This document shows, one piece after another, positions 1 to 5,456 of a DNA stretch of 8,959 nucleotides. A model generated the notes under the pieces. The model was given only the letters and a program-made list of their open reading frames with translations. It made no database searches and was not told the DNA's origin. This DNA comes from Candidatus Saccharimonadota bacterium. GTDB lineage: Bacteria; Patescibacteriota; Saccharimonadia; Saccharimonadales; Saccharimonadaceae. Both the position numbers and the translations under genes were made by a program. Every line of letters starts with the position of its first letter. Position 1 is the stretch's first letter. The stretch is from contig JACQGD010000041.1 of assembly GCA_016199685.1 (NCBI GenBank), forward strand, positions 1 to 8,959, in the 5' to 3' direction.

Positions 1-136
1 TTGGCTTGTATTTACCAATGAGGTACTTTGAGATTTCAGTTGATACGCGGCCAAGTGGTGCACTTGAAGCATCGATCAAAATCCATCGGCGAGATACTTC
101 GCTTGGCTTTTGTGAATAGGTTTTTGCGTTAGTCAT
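1..136 (-). CDS. rplM: Ribosomal protein L13 (uL13), 5' part, runs off the left edge
   Basis: This encodes the first 45 residues of 50S protein L13, an early-assembly protein that binds 23S rRNA. The reading starts MTNAKTYSQKPSEVSRRW and continues with ILIDASSAPLGRVSTEISKY, which is the usual L13 N-terminus (KTYSxKPxEVxRxWxxIDAxxxxLGRLxxxIA). The rest lies outside the window. Its ATG (136-134) shares one base with the rplQ stop codon (TAATG), so translation is probably coupled to rplQ. An rplQ-rplM arrangement, normally followed by rpsI, is common in bacteria. The match is clear despite the truncation, which is only an effect of the window edge. Confidence 0.93.
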   Translation of the reverse strand, partial: MTNAKTYSQKPSEVSRRWILIDASSAPLGRVSTEISKYLIGKYKP

Positions 137-528
137 TACGCTTTGACCTCCTCTTTAGCTACGGCCTTGAGCTCATCAACAAATGAGATTGTTGCAAGCT
201 GTGCGCCGTCGCCGATGCGAAGACGAGTACGTACGACACGAACATGTCCGCTTGTACGACCTGTCAGCTGAGGTGCAATTTCATCAACAAGCTTGTATGC
301 AGCTGCCTGAGTAGACAGTGCTGCAATCACTTGGCGACGGTTGTGCAAATCACCCTTTTTCGCTTTAGTAATAACTTTCTCTATATAACGCGATGTTTCT
401 TTGGCCTTTTGTAATGTCGTTTCGATCTTGCCGTGTTCGACAAGACTCGTCGCGAGACCCTTTAGCAACGCGCGGCGCTGGTCGCGTTCGCGACCAAATT
501 TGCGTCCTTTATAACCGTGTCGATGCAT
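136..528 (-). CDS. rplQ: Ribosomal protein L17 (bL17)
   Basis: This encodes 50S protein L17, which sits near the polypeptide exit tunnel and contacts 23S rRNA. It is 130 aa, within the family's usual range of about 115-130 or more. The N-terminal basic block (RKFGRERDQRRALLKGLATS, about residues 9-28), followed by LVEHGKIETTLQKAKE, matches the family pattern RxxxxRxALLRNLATSLxxHexIxTTxxKAKE. The C-terminal third carries the RVVRTRLRIGDGAQLATISF block typical of L17. It follows the rpoA stop after 1 nt and overlaps the rplM start by 1 nt, as expected for the end of an alpha operon. The sequence is intact, in contrast to rpoA just upstream. Confidence 0.96.
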   Translation of the reverse strand: MHRHGYKGRKFGRERDQRRALLKGLATSLVEHGKIETTLQKAKETSRYIEKVITKAKKGDLHNRRQVIAALSTQAAAYKLVDEIAPQLTGRTSGHVRVVRTRLRIGDGAQLATISFVDELKAVAKEEVKA

Positions 529-529
529 A

Positions 530-1144
530 CTATAGTTCCAACTCTGCTAACTTATCTTTTACTTCATCAAGCGCTTTACTGCCAAAGCCTTTAAGTTCAC
601 GAAGATCTTGTTCGCTCAGCGTTACGAGGTCGTGAACAGTACGAATTTCGTTGTTTACGAGCGCATTTGCTGTGCGTGCAGTAAGATTTAGCTCTTCGAT
701 TGGGGTGTTGAGCTCACTCGCTTCTTCTTCGTCAGTCTGACCGAGAGCAGGCGCTGCTTCAACTGATGTACTACCAGCGAGTGCTGTGTACTGGTTAACC
801 AAGATAGCCGATGCTTCTTCAAATGCGTCACGTGGGCTGATTGAGCCGTCAGTTTCAACGGTAAGAAGGAGCTTATCGAGGTTTGTTTCTTGACCAACAC
901 GAGTGTTGTCAACTTTGTAACGTACACGGAGTACTGGGCTGAATACAGCGTCGAGAGCGATCATATCACTATGAAGGCGGCTAGCGCTGCTTTCTTCGAT
1001 TGTTCGGTATCCGCGACCTGATTCAACTACGAGATCAATGATAACTGACTTCTTAGGATCGTCGATCGTCGCAATAACTTGCTCAGGATTAACGATTTCA
1101 ACATCAGCAGTTGTTTTGATGTCACCAGCAGTGATAACGCCATT
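530..1144 (-). pseudogene. rpoA: RNA polymerase alpha subunit, N-terminally truncated, no in-frame start
   Basis: The open frame carries about 204 residues of the alpha subunit. It begins at NGVITAGDIKTTADVEIVNP, equivalent to the middle of the alpha N-terminal domain (E. coli GPVTAADITHDGDVEIVKP, near residue 108). It continues through RGRGY-like, SPVxRVRYKV and TNLDKLLLTVETDGS blocks, an acidic linker, and an intact C-terminal domain with the helix-hairpin-helix TVHDLVTLSEQDLRELKGFG. About 105 N-terminal codons, including the dimerisation helix region (GNALRRxLLSS), are missing. No ATG, GTG or TTG occurs in frame between the rpsD stop (1156-1154) and ATG 964. The good ribosome site AAGGAG (1153-1148) precedes an ATG at 1143-1141 that reads in another frame and stops at 1027 after 38 codons. 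The likely cause is a deletion joined at AATGGCG, either real or an artefact of sequence reconstruction. ATG 964 would give only 144 aa. Confidence 0.9.
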
Positions 1145-1153
1145 TGGCTCCTT

Positions 1154-1774
1154 CTAGCGTGAGTAATACTCGACGATTAATTGTTCATTGATATCAGCTT
1201 CTGCTTCTTCGCGCTTTGGTAAGCCGGTAACTTCAATTTTGAGTTTCTTAACATCGCTCTTAAGCCAGCTAAGTGGACCCTGGATTGAGTTACTCGCAAC
1301 GTCATCGATAGTTGAGAAGTAACCAGATTTTGTACTTTTTGGACGAACGGTAATTTCATCGCCAGCCTTGACGCGAATTGATGGAATATCAACACGTTTA
1401 CCATTAAGGAGGAAGTGTCCGTGACCAACAAGCTGACGTGCTGCGCGACGACTTGTTGCGAAGCCTGCGCGGTATACAGCGTTATCAAGTCGAAGTTCGA
1501 GAAGCTTAAGGAGGTTTTCACCAGCTAGACCTTCTTTACTTCGTGTTGCTTCATTCATGAGACGTGCAAATTGCTTTTCAAGCAGGCCGTAAGTACGGCG
1601 AACTTTTTGCTTTTCACGTAACTGTGTTGCGTAAAGACTTTGCTTACCCTGGCGACCATGAGCATGCTGACCTGGAATTCCAGATTTCTTAGCCATAATC
1701 TTATGTGCCTTAGGATGAAGAGCATACCCTTCACGGCGAGACTGCTTGACAATAGGAGATGTATCTCGTGCCAT
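1154..1774 (-). CDS. rpsD: Ribosomal protein S4 (uS4)
   Basis: This encodes 30S protein S4, a primary 16S rRNA binder that nucleates assembly of the 30S body. In many bacteria S4 also represses the alpha operon. At 206 aa it is full length. It has the N-terminal LSRREG-like stretch (KQSRREGYAL, residues 10-19), QLREKQKVRRTYGLLEKQF (51-69), and the S4 RNA-binding domain from about 94 to 155 (LRLDNAVYRAGFATSRRAAR, then QLVGHGHFLLNGKRVDIPS). It ends with the family's DINEQLIVEYYS. There are no zinc-binding cysteines, so it is the C- form. The start lies 3 nt after the rpsK stop. The stop is followed at once by AAGGAG and the damaged rpoA. Confidence 0.97.
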   Translation of the reverse strand: MARDTSPIVKQSRREGYALHPKAHKIMAKKSGIPGQHAHGRQGKQSLYATQLREKQKVRRTYGLLEKQFARLMNEATRSKEGLAGENLLKLLELRLDNAVYRAGFATSRRAARQLVGHGHFLLNGKRVDIPSIRVKAGDEITVRPKSTKSGYFSTIDDVASNSIQGPLSWLKSDVKKLKIEVTGLPKREEAEADINEQLIVEYYSR

Positions 1775-1777
1775 TGC

Positions 1778-1936
1778 TTATGCCCTCCGCGCTTTCTTAG
1801 GACGAACGCCACCATGTGGAACGCCTGTCACATCTTTAATACTATCGACGGTAATTTCATACCCACCAAGTGCACGTACTGCTGCATCACGTCCAAGACC
1901 AACACCTTTGACGAAAACGGTTTTTGCTTCTGCCAT
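1778..1936 (-). CDS. rpsK: Ribosomal protein S11 (uS11), internally deleted: only the C-terminal part follows the start
   Basis: This encodes 52 aa (MAEAKTVFVKGVGLGRDAAV and onward, ending GVPHGGVRPKKARRA). S11 is normally about 125-130 aa and forms the 30S platform, with its conserved C-terminus near the mRNA exit. The last 48 or so residues match that C-terminal half: VFVKGxGxGRxxAVRAL corresponds to E. coli VMVKGPGPGRESTIRAL, and DVTGVPHGGVRPKK to DVTPIPHNGCRPPK. The N-terminal 75 or so residues, including the FNNTIVTxTD block and the GSRKSTPxAAQ block, are absent. The start is convincing: AAAGGA lies 8 nt before the ATG, 13 nt after rpsM, and MAEAK is a plausible native N-terminus. The gene therefore looks like an in-frame deletion inside a gene whose start survived. 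Such a fragment should not replace S11. It could be an artefact or a real lesion. Confidence 0.88.
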   Translation of the reverse strand: MAEAKTVFVKGVGLGRDAAVRALGGYEITVDSIKDVTGVPHGGVRPKKARRA

Positions 1937-1949
1937 AATCTATTCCTTT

Positions 1950-2336
1950 CTACGTCTTAGACGCTGCCTTCTTTTGAGTTCCACCAACGGCTACTGCTTT
2001 ACCCTTACGAGTTCGTGCATTCGTACGAGTACGCTGTCCGTTTACAGGAAGTCCTGATTTATGCCTGAGGCCGCGATATGCGTTAACATCCTTCAGACGC
2101 TTAATATTATTTGTTACCAAGCGCTGTAGGTCGCCTTCGGTCGTGTAGTCTGCGTCGACTATTTCTCGAATACGTTGTTCTTCAGCCTCGGTGAGATCTT
2201 TCACCCGAGTGGTCGGCTCAACTTTTGCCGCCGCAAGGATGTCTCGTGCAAATTTTGGACCGATGCCGTATATATACGTCAAAGCGATCTGAACTTGCTT
2301 TTCATTCGGGATAACTATCCCAGAAATTCGAGCCAT
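1950..2336 (-). CDS. rpsM: Ribosomal protein S13 (uS13)
   Basis: This encodes 30S head protein S13, which contacts the P-site tRNA and forms the B1 intersubunit bridges with L5. It is 128 aa and full length. It begins MARISGIVIPNEKQVQIALT and has the helix-two-turn-helix motif YIYGIGPKFARDIL at about residues 21-34. The conserved NAYRGLRHKSGLPVNGQRT (about 85-103) is followed by the basic tail TRTNARTRKGKA that reaches the tRNA. The ATG is 2 nt past the rpmJ stop, consistent with coupled translation. A ribosome site for rpsK lies directly after its TAG stop. Confidence 0.97.
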   Translation of the reverse strand: MARISGIVIPNEKQVQIALTYIYGIGPKFARDILAAAKVEPTTRVKDLTEAEEQRIREIVDADYTTEGDLQRLVTNNIKRLKDVNAYRGLRHKSGLPVNGQRTRTNARTRKGKAVAVGGTQKKAASKT

Positions 2337-2338
2337 GC

Positions 2339-2455
2339 TTAACCCTGCCTTTGCTTATTCTTAGGTTTTTTCTTGTTGATGATTCGCAGTATGCCTTTAC
2401 GGCGTACTAGCTGGTCATCAGGACTGATTTTTTTGACACTCGCACGAACTTTCAT
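2339..2455 (-). CDS. rpmJ: Ribosomal protein L36 (bL36), cysteine-free form
   Basis: This short gene encodes 38 aa: MKVRASVKKISPDDQLVRRK, then GILRIINKKKPKNKQRQG. The N-terminus MKVRASVKK, the central RRKGxxRxI and the ending KxKQRQG identify L36, a small 50S protein bound to 23S rRNA. The zinc-ribbon ligands of the standard form (CxxCK in the middle, then C and H) are replaced here by SPDDQ and lysines, so this is the zinc-free version. It lies between infA and rpsM as in most bacteria, with 31 nt after infA and 2 nt before rpsM. The nearest ribosome-site-like GGAG is 12 nt from the ATG, which is far, so initiation may be weak or coupled. Confidence 0.95.
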   Translation of the reverse strand: MKVRASVKKISPDDQLVRRKGILRIINKKKPKNKQRQG

Positions 2456-2486
2456 GAGCGATAAAAACTCCAGTTTTCCGTTAAAT

Positions 2487-2711
2487 TTAATCTCGCAGAC
2501 GGAAGCTGATTCTCCCCTTCGTTAGATCGTAAGGGGTCAACTCAACTTCTACCTTATCGCCCGGTACCAAGCGGATATAATGCTTTCGCATTTTACCCGA
2601 AATATGACACAGGACTCTATGACCATTCTCCAATTCCACCATAAATTGAGTATTAGGCAGTGCTTCCACTACCTTACCTTGCAATTTAATAACTTCTTTT
2701 TGACTCGCCAT
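2487..2711 (-). CDS. infA: Translation initiation factor IF-1
   Basis: This encodes IF-1, which occupies the 30S A site during initiation and supports IF-2 and IF-3. The chosen start, ATG 2711-2709, gives 74 aa beginning MASQKEVIKLQGKVVEALPN, close to the family's usual 72. The OB-fold is intact: TQFMVELENGHRVLCHISGK (21-40), MRKHYIRLVPGDKVEVELTP (41-60) and YDLTKGRISFRLRD at the end. An in-frame start further upstream at 2750 would add MNQIFVYNQPLLT, which resembles nothing in IF-1 and is read through the -10 promoter box, so it was rejected. No Shine-Dalgarno site precedes the ATG. A promoter 16-44 nt upstream implies a very short leader. It is the first gene of the alpha-operon block. Confidence 0.96.
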   Translation of the reverse strand: MASQKEVIKLQGKVVEALPNTQFMVELENGHRVLCHISGKMRKHYIRLVPGDKVEVELTPYDLTKGRISFRLRD

Positions 2712-2726
2712 AGTTAACAGTGGTTG

Positions 2727-2755
2727 ATTATACACGAAAATTTGGTTCACGTAAA
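2727..2755 (-). promoter_or_regulatory. Promoter P2 of infA (sigma70-type), near-leaderless
   Basis: The -35 box TTTACG (2755-2750) and a perfect -10 box TATAAT (2732-2727) are separated by 17 bp. The predicted start, about 7 nt past the -10 box, falls near 2720. That leaves only about 8-9 nt before the infA ATG at 2711 and no room for a ribosome site. The boxes are seen directly; the start point is inferred. Confidence 0.75.
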
Positions 2756-2772
2756 GCGTCTAAGTAGATAAT

Positions 2773-2797
2773 CTTCACGGAATTTCTCCGCGTGAAG
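2773..2797 (-). promoter_or_regulatory. Hairpin in the infA P1 leader
   Basis: A 7-bp inverted repeat CTTCACG / CGTGAAG with an 11-nt loop sits in the roughly 95-nt leader made from promoter P1, upstream of promoter P2. On the minus strand it is not followed by a T-run, so it does not look like a terminator for the operon. A short TTTTATT follows it on the plus strand. It could be a leader control element or a chance repeat. Confidence 0.4.
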
Positions 2798-2813
2798 TTT
2801 TATTGATAAATCC

Positions 2814-2841
2814 ATTGTAGCAAAGTAGCCACAATCGTCAA
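2814..2841 (-). promoter_or_regulatory. Promoter P1 of the infA operon (sigma70-type)
   Basis: TTGACG (2841-2836) is followed after 16 bp by TACAAT (2819-2814); both boxes are five of six to consensus. The predicted start near 2807 gives a leader of about 95 nt before infA that carries the 2773-2797 hairpin and spans promoter P2. Tandem promoters would give infA one leadered and one nearly leaderless transcript. Confidence 0.65.
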
Positions 2842-3120
2842 GATATTGACTCATTTAGTTTTAGCACTCATCTCTATACCCCTAATATAAACCAGAGACA
2901 TGGAGCCAAGGACAGAGTGGAGCAACTTCAGCGAATCTCAACTTCTCTGTCAGGTACGCTACGCTACTCGATGCCGCTCATCGGGTGAGTACAAGTGGAT
3001 TAAATGAACTGGACTGAGTGTCCAGGTATCTTATATGTACTATGGACACTAGAACACTAAAACACTAAAAGCGTATGTCTCATTCTCTGTTCTATACGAA
3101 AAAGAACATGAAGACCAAAC
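2842..3120. other. Gene-free stretch between sortase and infA with several inverted repeats
   Basis: No convincing gene lies in these 280 or so bases. Seen directly: a 7-bp inverted repeat GACAGAG (2911-2917) / CTCTGTC (2945-2951); a tight hairpin CGATG-CCGCT-CATCG (2969-2983), with TACT/AGTA able to pair outside it; a hairpin CTGGAC-TGAGT-GTCCAG (3009-3025); and TGTTCT/AGAACA (3088-3108). A short tandem of an 8-mer, AACACTAA, lies at 3045-3068. The run of stems at 2911-3025 could be a structured RNA or a 3' end, but it was not recognised as tRNA, SRP RNA, RNase P or tmRNA. A plus-strand ORF of 35 codons (2900-3007) has no support. The 3009-3025 hairpin may help end the sortase transcript, though it is not followed by a proper T-run. 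Confidence 0.5.
3045..3068. repeat. Short tandem repeat, three 8-bp units
   Basis: The units are GACACTAG, AACACTAA and AACACTAA, back to back. The last two are identical and the first differs at two positions. It lies between the sortase stop and the infA promoters and has no evident function. A slippage-prone spacer repeat is the simplest reading. Confidence 0.6.
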
Positions 3121-3813
3121 CTACTCCTCAGCGACCGCTCGAACCATCACTCGTTTGTCAAAAATCTTATCTCGAGGTACCCAATTGCCTGCGCACGTGA
3201 TGAGACTTAATCCTTCTTTACTAGGTTCGATAGACTGCATCATATCTTTCATGCCAGTCGTGTTTGCTTCTTTGAGGCTCATGGTCGCATTCGTTTCAAC
3301 GACATAAGTAATCTTTTTGCCGTCACCACGCTCTACAATGATTTCACTTCCTTGAGTCAAATCTGCGAGTTTAGCAAAGACACCATTCTTAGTTATACCG
3401 CCATTGTGTCCGTCGATAACAACAGCACCAGATCCACTGCCTGGATTCGCACTTTTGTCGTACCATGCTGTGTCGTTGATGTTTTTTGGCGTATCAAGAA
3501 TATTATTCTTCGTAAGTCCTACAGACACTACACGCACTTTGTCGATACCTAGTAACGGTATGGAAAGGTATCGAGGACTTGTCGCAGCGACAGAGTGCTC
3601 AGTGACTTGTGCGGGCGTAATAGGCGTCTCGTCGATACTTGGGTCGGCCAGTGCTTGCGCCGGCACAGGAACGATAGGAGGCACGTCACCTTTCGTATAC
3701 CATTGATACCCGTAGTAGCTACCTACTATGAGAAGAATGGCTATAACAAAAAGAATAAACCATCGACCAAAATGCCGTTCATTATTGGGATCTATACGAA
3801 GTCCTGGAGTCAT
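3121..3813 (-). CDS. Membrane-anchored sortase (transpeptidase), class E/F-like
   Basis: This encodes a 230-aa sortase, a membrane cysteine transpeptidase that cuts sorting signals of exported proteins and joins them to the envelope or into pili. Seen: a short cytoplasmic N-terminus, one membrane helix (about residues 17-36, WFILFVIAILLIVGSYYGY), a proline-rich linker (about 44-80), then the sortase barrel. The catalytic triad can be read: His136 in VVIDGHNGG, Cys207 in SLITCAGNW and Arg221 in DKRVMVRA, with the usual 14-residue Cys-Arg spacing. Cys207 is the protein's only cysteine. A GTG start at 3852 would add 13 residues, but it lies upstream of the -10 box at 3826-3831; ATG 3813 was therefore chosen. 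It forms its own transcription unit between secY and infA, where adk and map often sit in other bacteria. No sorting-signal protein is present here, so the substrate is unknown. The class is inferred from length and the ITC motif. Confidence 0.88.
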   Translation of the reverse strand: MTPGLRIDPNNERHFGRWFILFVIAILLIVGSYYGYQWYTKGDVPPIVPVPAQALADPSIDETPITPAQVTEHSVAATSPRYLSIPLLGIDKVRVVSVGLTKNNILDTPKNINDTAWYDKSANPGSGSGAVVIDGHNGGITKNGVFAKLADLTQGSEIIVERGDGKKITYVVETNATMSLKEANTTGMKDMMQSIEPSKEGLSLITCAGNWVPRDKIFDKRVMVRAVAEE

Positions 3814-3825
3814 AATTCTGCTTAT

Positions 3826-3854
3826 ACTATAGCACTTAAAATAAATAACCACAA
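3826..3854 (-). promoter_or_regulatory. Sortase promoter with extended -10, overlapping the secY terminator
   Basis: The extended -10 TGC-TATAGT (TG at 3834-3833, box 3831-3826) lies 17 bp from a weak -35 TTGTGG (3854-3849). The -35 box falls within the second arm of the secY terminator stem (3844-3853). The predicted start near 3819 leaves about 6 nt before ATG 3813, with no ribosome site, so the message would be nearly leaderless. Confidence 0.6.
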
Positions 3855-3877
3855 ACGTAATGACATCTGTGGTTATT
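3844..3877 (-). terminator. Rho-independent terminator after secY
   Basis: A perfect 10-bp inverted repeat, AATAACCACA / TGTGGTTATT, has a 14-nt loop. On the minus strand it is followed by a T-rich TATTTT. It lies 26 nt past the secY stop and so ends the secY transcript, while its second arm doubles as the -35 region of the sortase promoter. The stem has only four G-C pairs, so termination may be partial. Confidence 0.65.
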
Positions 3878-3902
3878 AAATTTAACAGGTGAGCGCACTT
3901 TA

Positions 3903-5315
3903 CTATTTGTAATCGTCGTAGGTGACCAGGAGTGCGCGTGAGGTGATCTGACTTAGGCTTTCGAGAGCACCAGATACAACGATTAATAATCCTGTTCCAC
4001 CGATTGCGAGGTTCTGTATGTTTGTAATGCCAGCTTGGGCAAACAAGTATTCAGCGACAAATGGCATAACGGCAATCAAACCAAGCACGAGTGATCCGAA
4101 TAGAATCAAACGGTTAACGGTTTGTGAAAGATATTTTTCTGTTTGAGCACCCGGACGAACCCCTTCGATGAACCCGCCCTGTTTCTGTAGGTTTTCTGCA
4201 ATTTCACTACTATTAAATACAATGCCAGTGTAGAAATAAGTAAATAAGATGACGAGTGCAAAGTAGCTTGCTGGGTAAATGAACGCGGCGAAGGTATCAC
4301 CGGTGAACGCTCCTGGCTGTGGTGCCTGGAACCATATAATGAGGTTGTTTGCTATCGCAAGGTACTGCGCATCACCTGTTGCTTTCAAGACCTGCCCAAC
4401 GAATGCAGGGAGCGATAGAAAGGCAACTGCGAAGATGACGGGAATAACACCTGCAGCGATTAGCTTAATAGGGAGAATGCTTTTGACGCCACCATAGCTA
4501 CTGTTGCCCTGAACACGCTTTGCATAATTGATCGTAACAACACGCTGGGCTTCGTTAATCTTCACCAACAAGTAAAGTACCAGGAGCGATGCGACGCCTA
4601 TTATCAGACTGACCCAGAACGCAGTAGGATTGACGGGTAGATTGAACCACCCAAAGACACTGAGCGCGCCTTGAGATGTATCGACGAGTGAGCTTCCTAG
4701 CGTACCGAGCGTGCTCGGAAGCTGACTAATGATGCCGGCGAAGATAAGCATACTAATGCCATTACCAATTCCCTGCTCTGTAATAAGCTCACCGAGCCAC
4801 ATGAGTAGGATAGCGCCTGCAGTCATAGCACCTACCGCAATAACCCACTCGATAGGGGTCGCATTGTCGAGTACTGATGTATTGTTCGCGAGAACTGTTT
4901 GCCGAAGGATATAAATAAATGCGATTGACTGTACCACTGCAAGAGGAACAGAAATCATACGAGTCCACTGATTAATTTTGCGTCGTCCAGACTCTCCATC
5001 CTTATGAAGCTCTTCGAGCTTAGGGATTGCTTTCGTAAGGAGCTGCGTGATGATACTCGCCGTAATGAATGGGCTAAGTCCTACGAGAACAATTGAAAGC
5101 TGACTCAGTGCACCACCCGAAAGCAGGTTGAGGAACCCACCGAACTGACTTGCATTAACAACACTATCAATAGCTTCTTTCAATTTAGTAGGTTCAGTAA
5201 GCGGAACCGGTACGTGCGCTAAAAAGCGATATACGACGACAAGTCCGAGGACAATCGCGAGACGCTTTTGCATATCTCGGTTTTTAAGTGATTTTAAAAT
5301 TGTTTTCCAGTTCAT
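3903..5315 (-). CDS. secY: Protein translocase subunit SecY
   Basis: This encodes the channel subunit of the SecYEG translocon in the cytoplasmic membrane. It is 470 aa, slightly longer than the usual 430-440, with about ten hydrophobic segments (near residues 18-36, 71-92, 119-138, 157-177, 184-200, 232-252, 282-305, 342-366, 402-422 and 436-456). Family signatures are present: GLSPFITASIITQLL (79-93), LGELITEQGIGNGISMLIFA (174-193), RVVTINYAKR (258-267, the ribosome/SecA-facing loop), FNSSEIAENLQKQGGFIEGV (367-386) and RPG (387-389). The start at 5315 gives the standard amphipathic N-terminus MNWKTILKSLKNRDMQKRL; AGGGAT about 10 nt upstream is a modest ribosome site. Unlike in the classic spc operon, it has its own promoter and terminators on both sides. 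It presumably exports the sortase substrates. Confidence 0.97.
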   Translation of the reverse strand: MNWKTILKSLKNRDMQKRLAIVLGLVVVYRFLAHVPVPLTEPTKLKEAIDSVVNASQFGGFLNLLSGGALSQLSIVLVGLSPFITASIITQLLTKAIPKLEELHKDGESGRRKINQWTRMISVPLAVVQSIAFIYILRQTVLANNTSVLDNATPIEWVIAVGAMTAGAILLMWLGELITEQGIGNGISMLIFAGIISQLPSTLGTLGSSLVDTSQGALSVFGWFNLPVNPTAFWVSLIIGVASLLVLYLLVKINEAQRVVTINYAKRVQGNSSYGGVKSILPIKLIAAGVIPVIFAVAFLSLPAFVGQVLKATGDAQYLAIANNLIIWFQAPQPGAFTGDTFAAFIYPASYFALVILFTYFYTGIVFNSSEIAENLQKQGGFIEGVRPGAQTEKYLSQTVNRLILFGSLVLGLIAVMPFVAEYLFAQAGITNIQNLAIGGTGLLIVVSGALESLSQITSRALLVTYDDYK

Positions 5316-5374
5316 GGTTTGTTATCCCTATTAATTCAGTCTCTATCGCCAATTCAGACGGTTATTCAGTAGTT

Positions 5375-5402
5375 ATTATACTACAAATTCCTCGGGAGTA
5401 AA
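5375..5402 (-). promoter_or_regulatory. secY promoter (sigma70-type)
   Basis: TTTACT (5402-5397) is followed after 16 bp by a perfect TATAAT (5380-5375). The predicted start near 5368 gives a leader of about 53 nt. It lies directly downstream of the rplO terminator, so secY is transcribed independently. The -35 resembles TTTACG of the infA P2 and rplF promoters. Confidence 0.7.
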
Positions 5403-5410
5403 AACACAAA

Positions 5411-5442
5411 TTAAAAGACCCTCACAGTCGAGGGTCTTTTAA
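5411..5442 (-). terminator. Strong rho-independent terminator after rplO
   Basis: A perfect 13-bp palindromic stem, TTAAAAGACCCTC / GAGGGTCTTTTAA, has a 6-nt loop. The A/T ends provide a T-run on either strand, so it can work in both directions. It begins 14 nt past the rplO stop and separates rplF-rpsE-rplO from secY. Confidence 0.92.
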
Positions 5443-5456
5443 GCTTTAAAGAGAGA

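Noticed and set aside
1027..1143. 38-aa ORF from the ATG with the good ribosome site after rpsD, possibly joined to rpoA by -1 frameshifting
   Set aside because: The peptide (MALSLLVTSK and so on) is just rpoA read in the wrong frame. A -1 slip at the AAAA run near 1115 would still not supply the missing N-terminal domain, and no proper slippery heptamer is present.
2712..2750. Longer infA start adding MNQIFVYNQPLLT
   Set aside because: The extension is encoded across the -10 box of a strong promoter and has no counterpart in IF-1; the internal ATG gives the standard length.
2900..3007. Plus-strand ORF of 35 codons beginning MEPRTEWSNFSESQ in the gene-free region
   Set aside because: No ribosome site, no promoter with proper spacing, no recognisable family, and it runs against all other genes. 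It resembles chance reading of structured DNA.
2840..3030. Possible tRNA or other known RNA on either strand
   Set aside because: No GTTCRANYC-type T-loop with matching stems, no acceptor stem pairing, and no SRP, RNase P or tmRNA landmark sequence was found.
3814..3852. GTG start extending the sortase by 13 residues
   Set aside because: It lies upstream of the predicted transcription start and would be absent from that message; there is no ribosome site before it.
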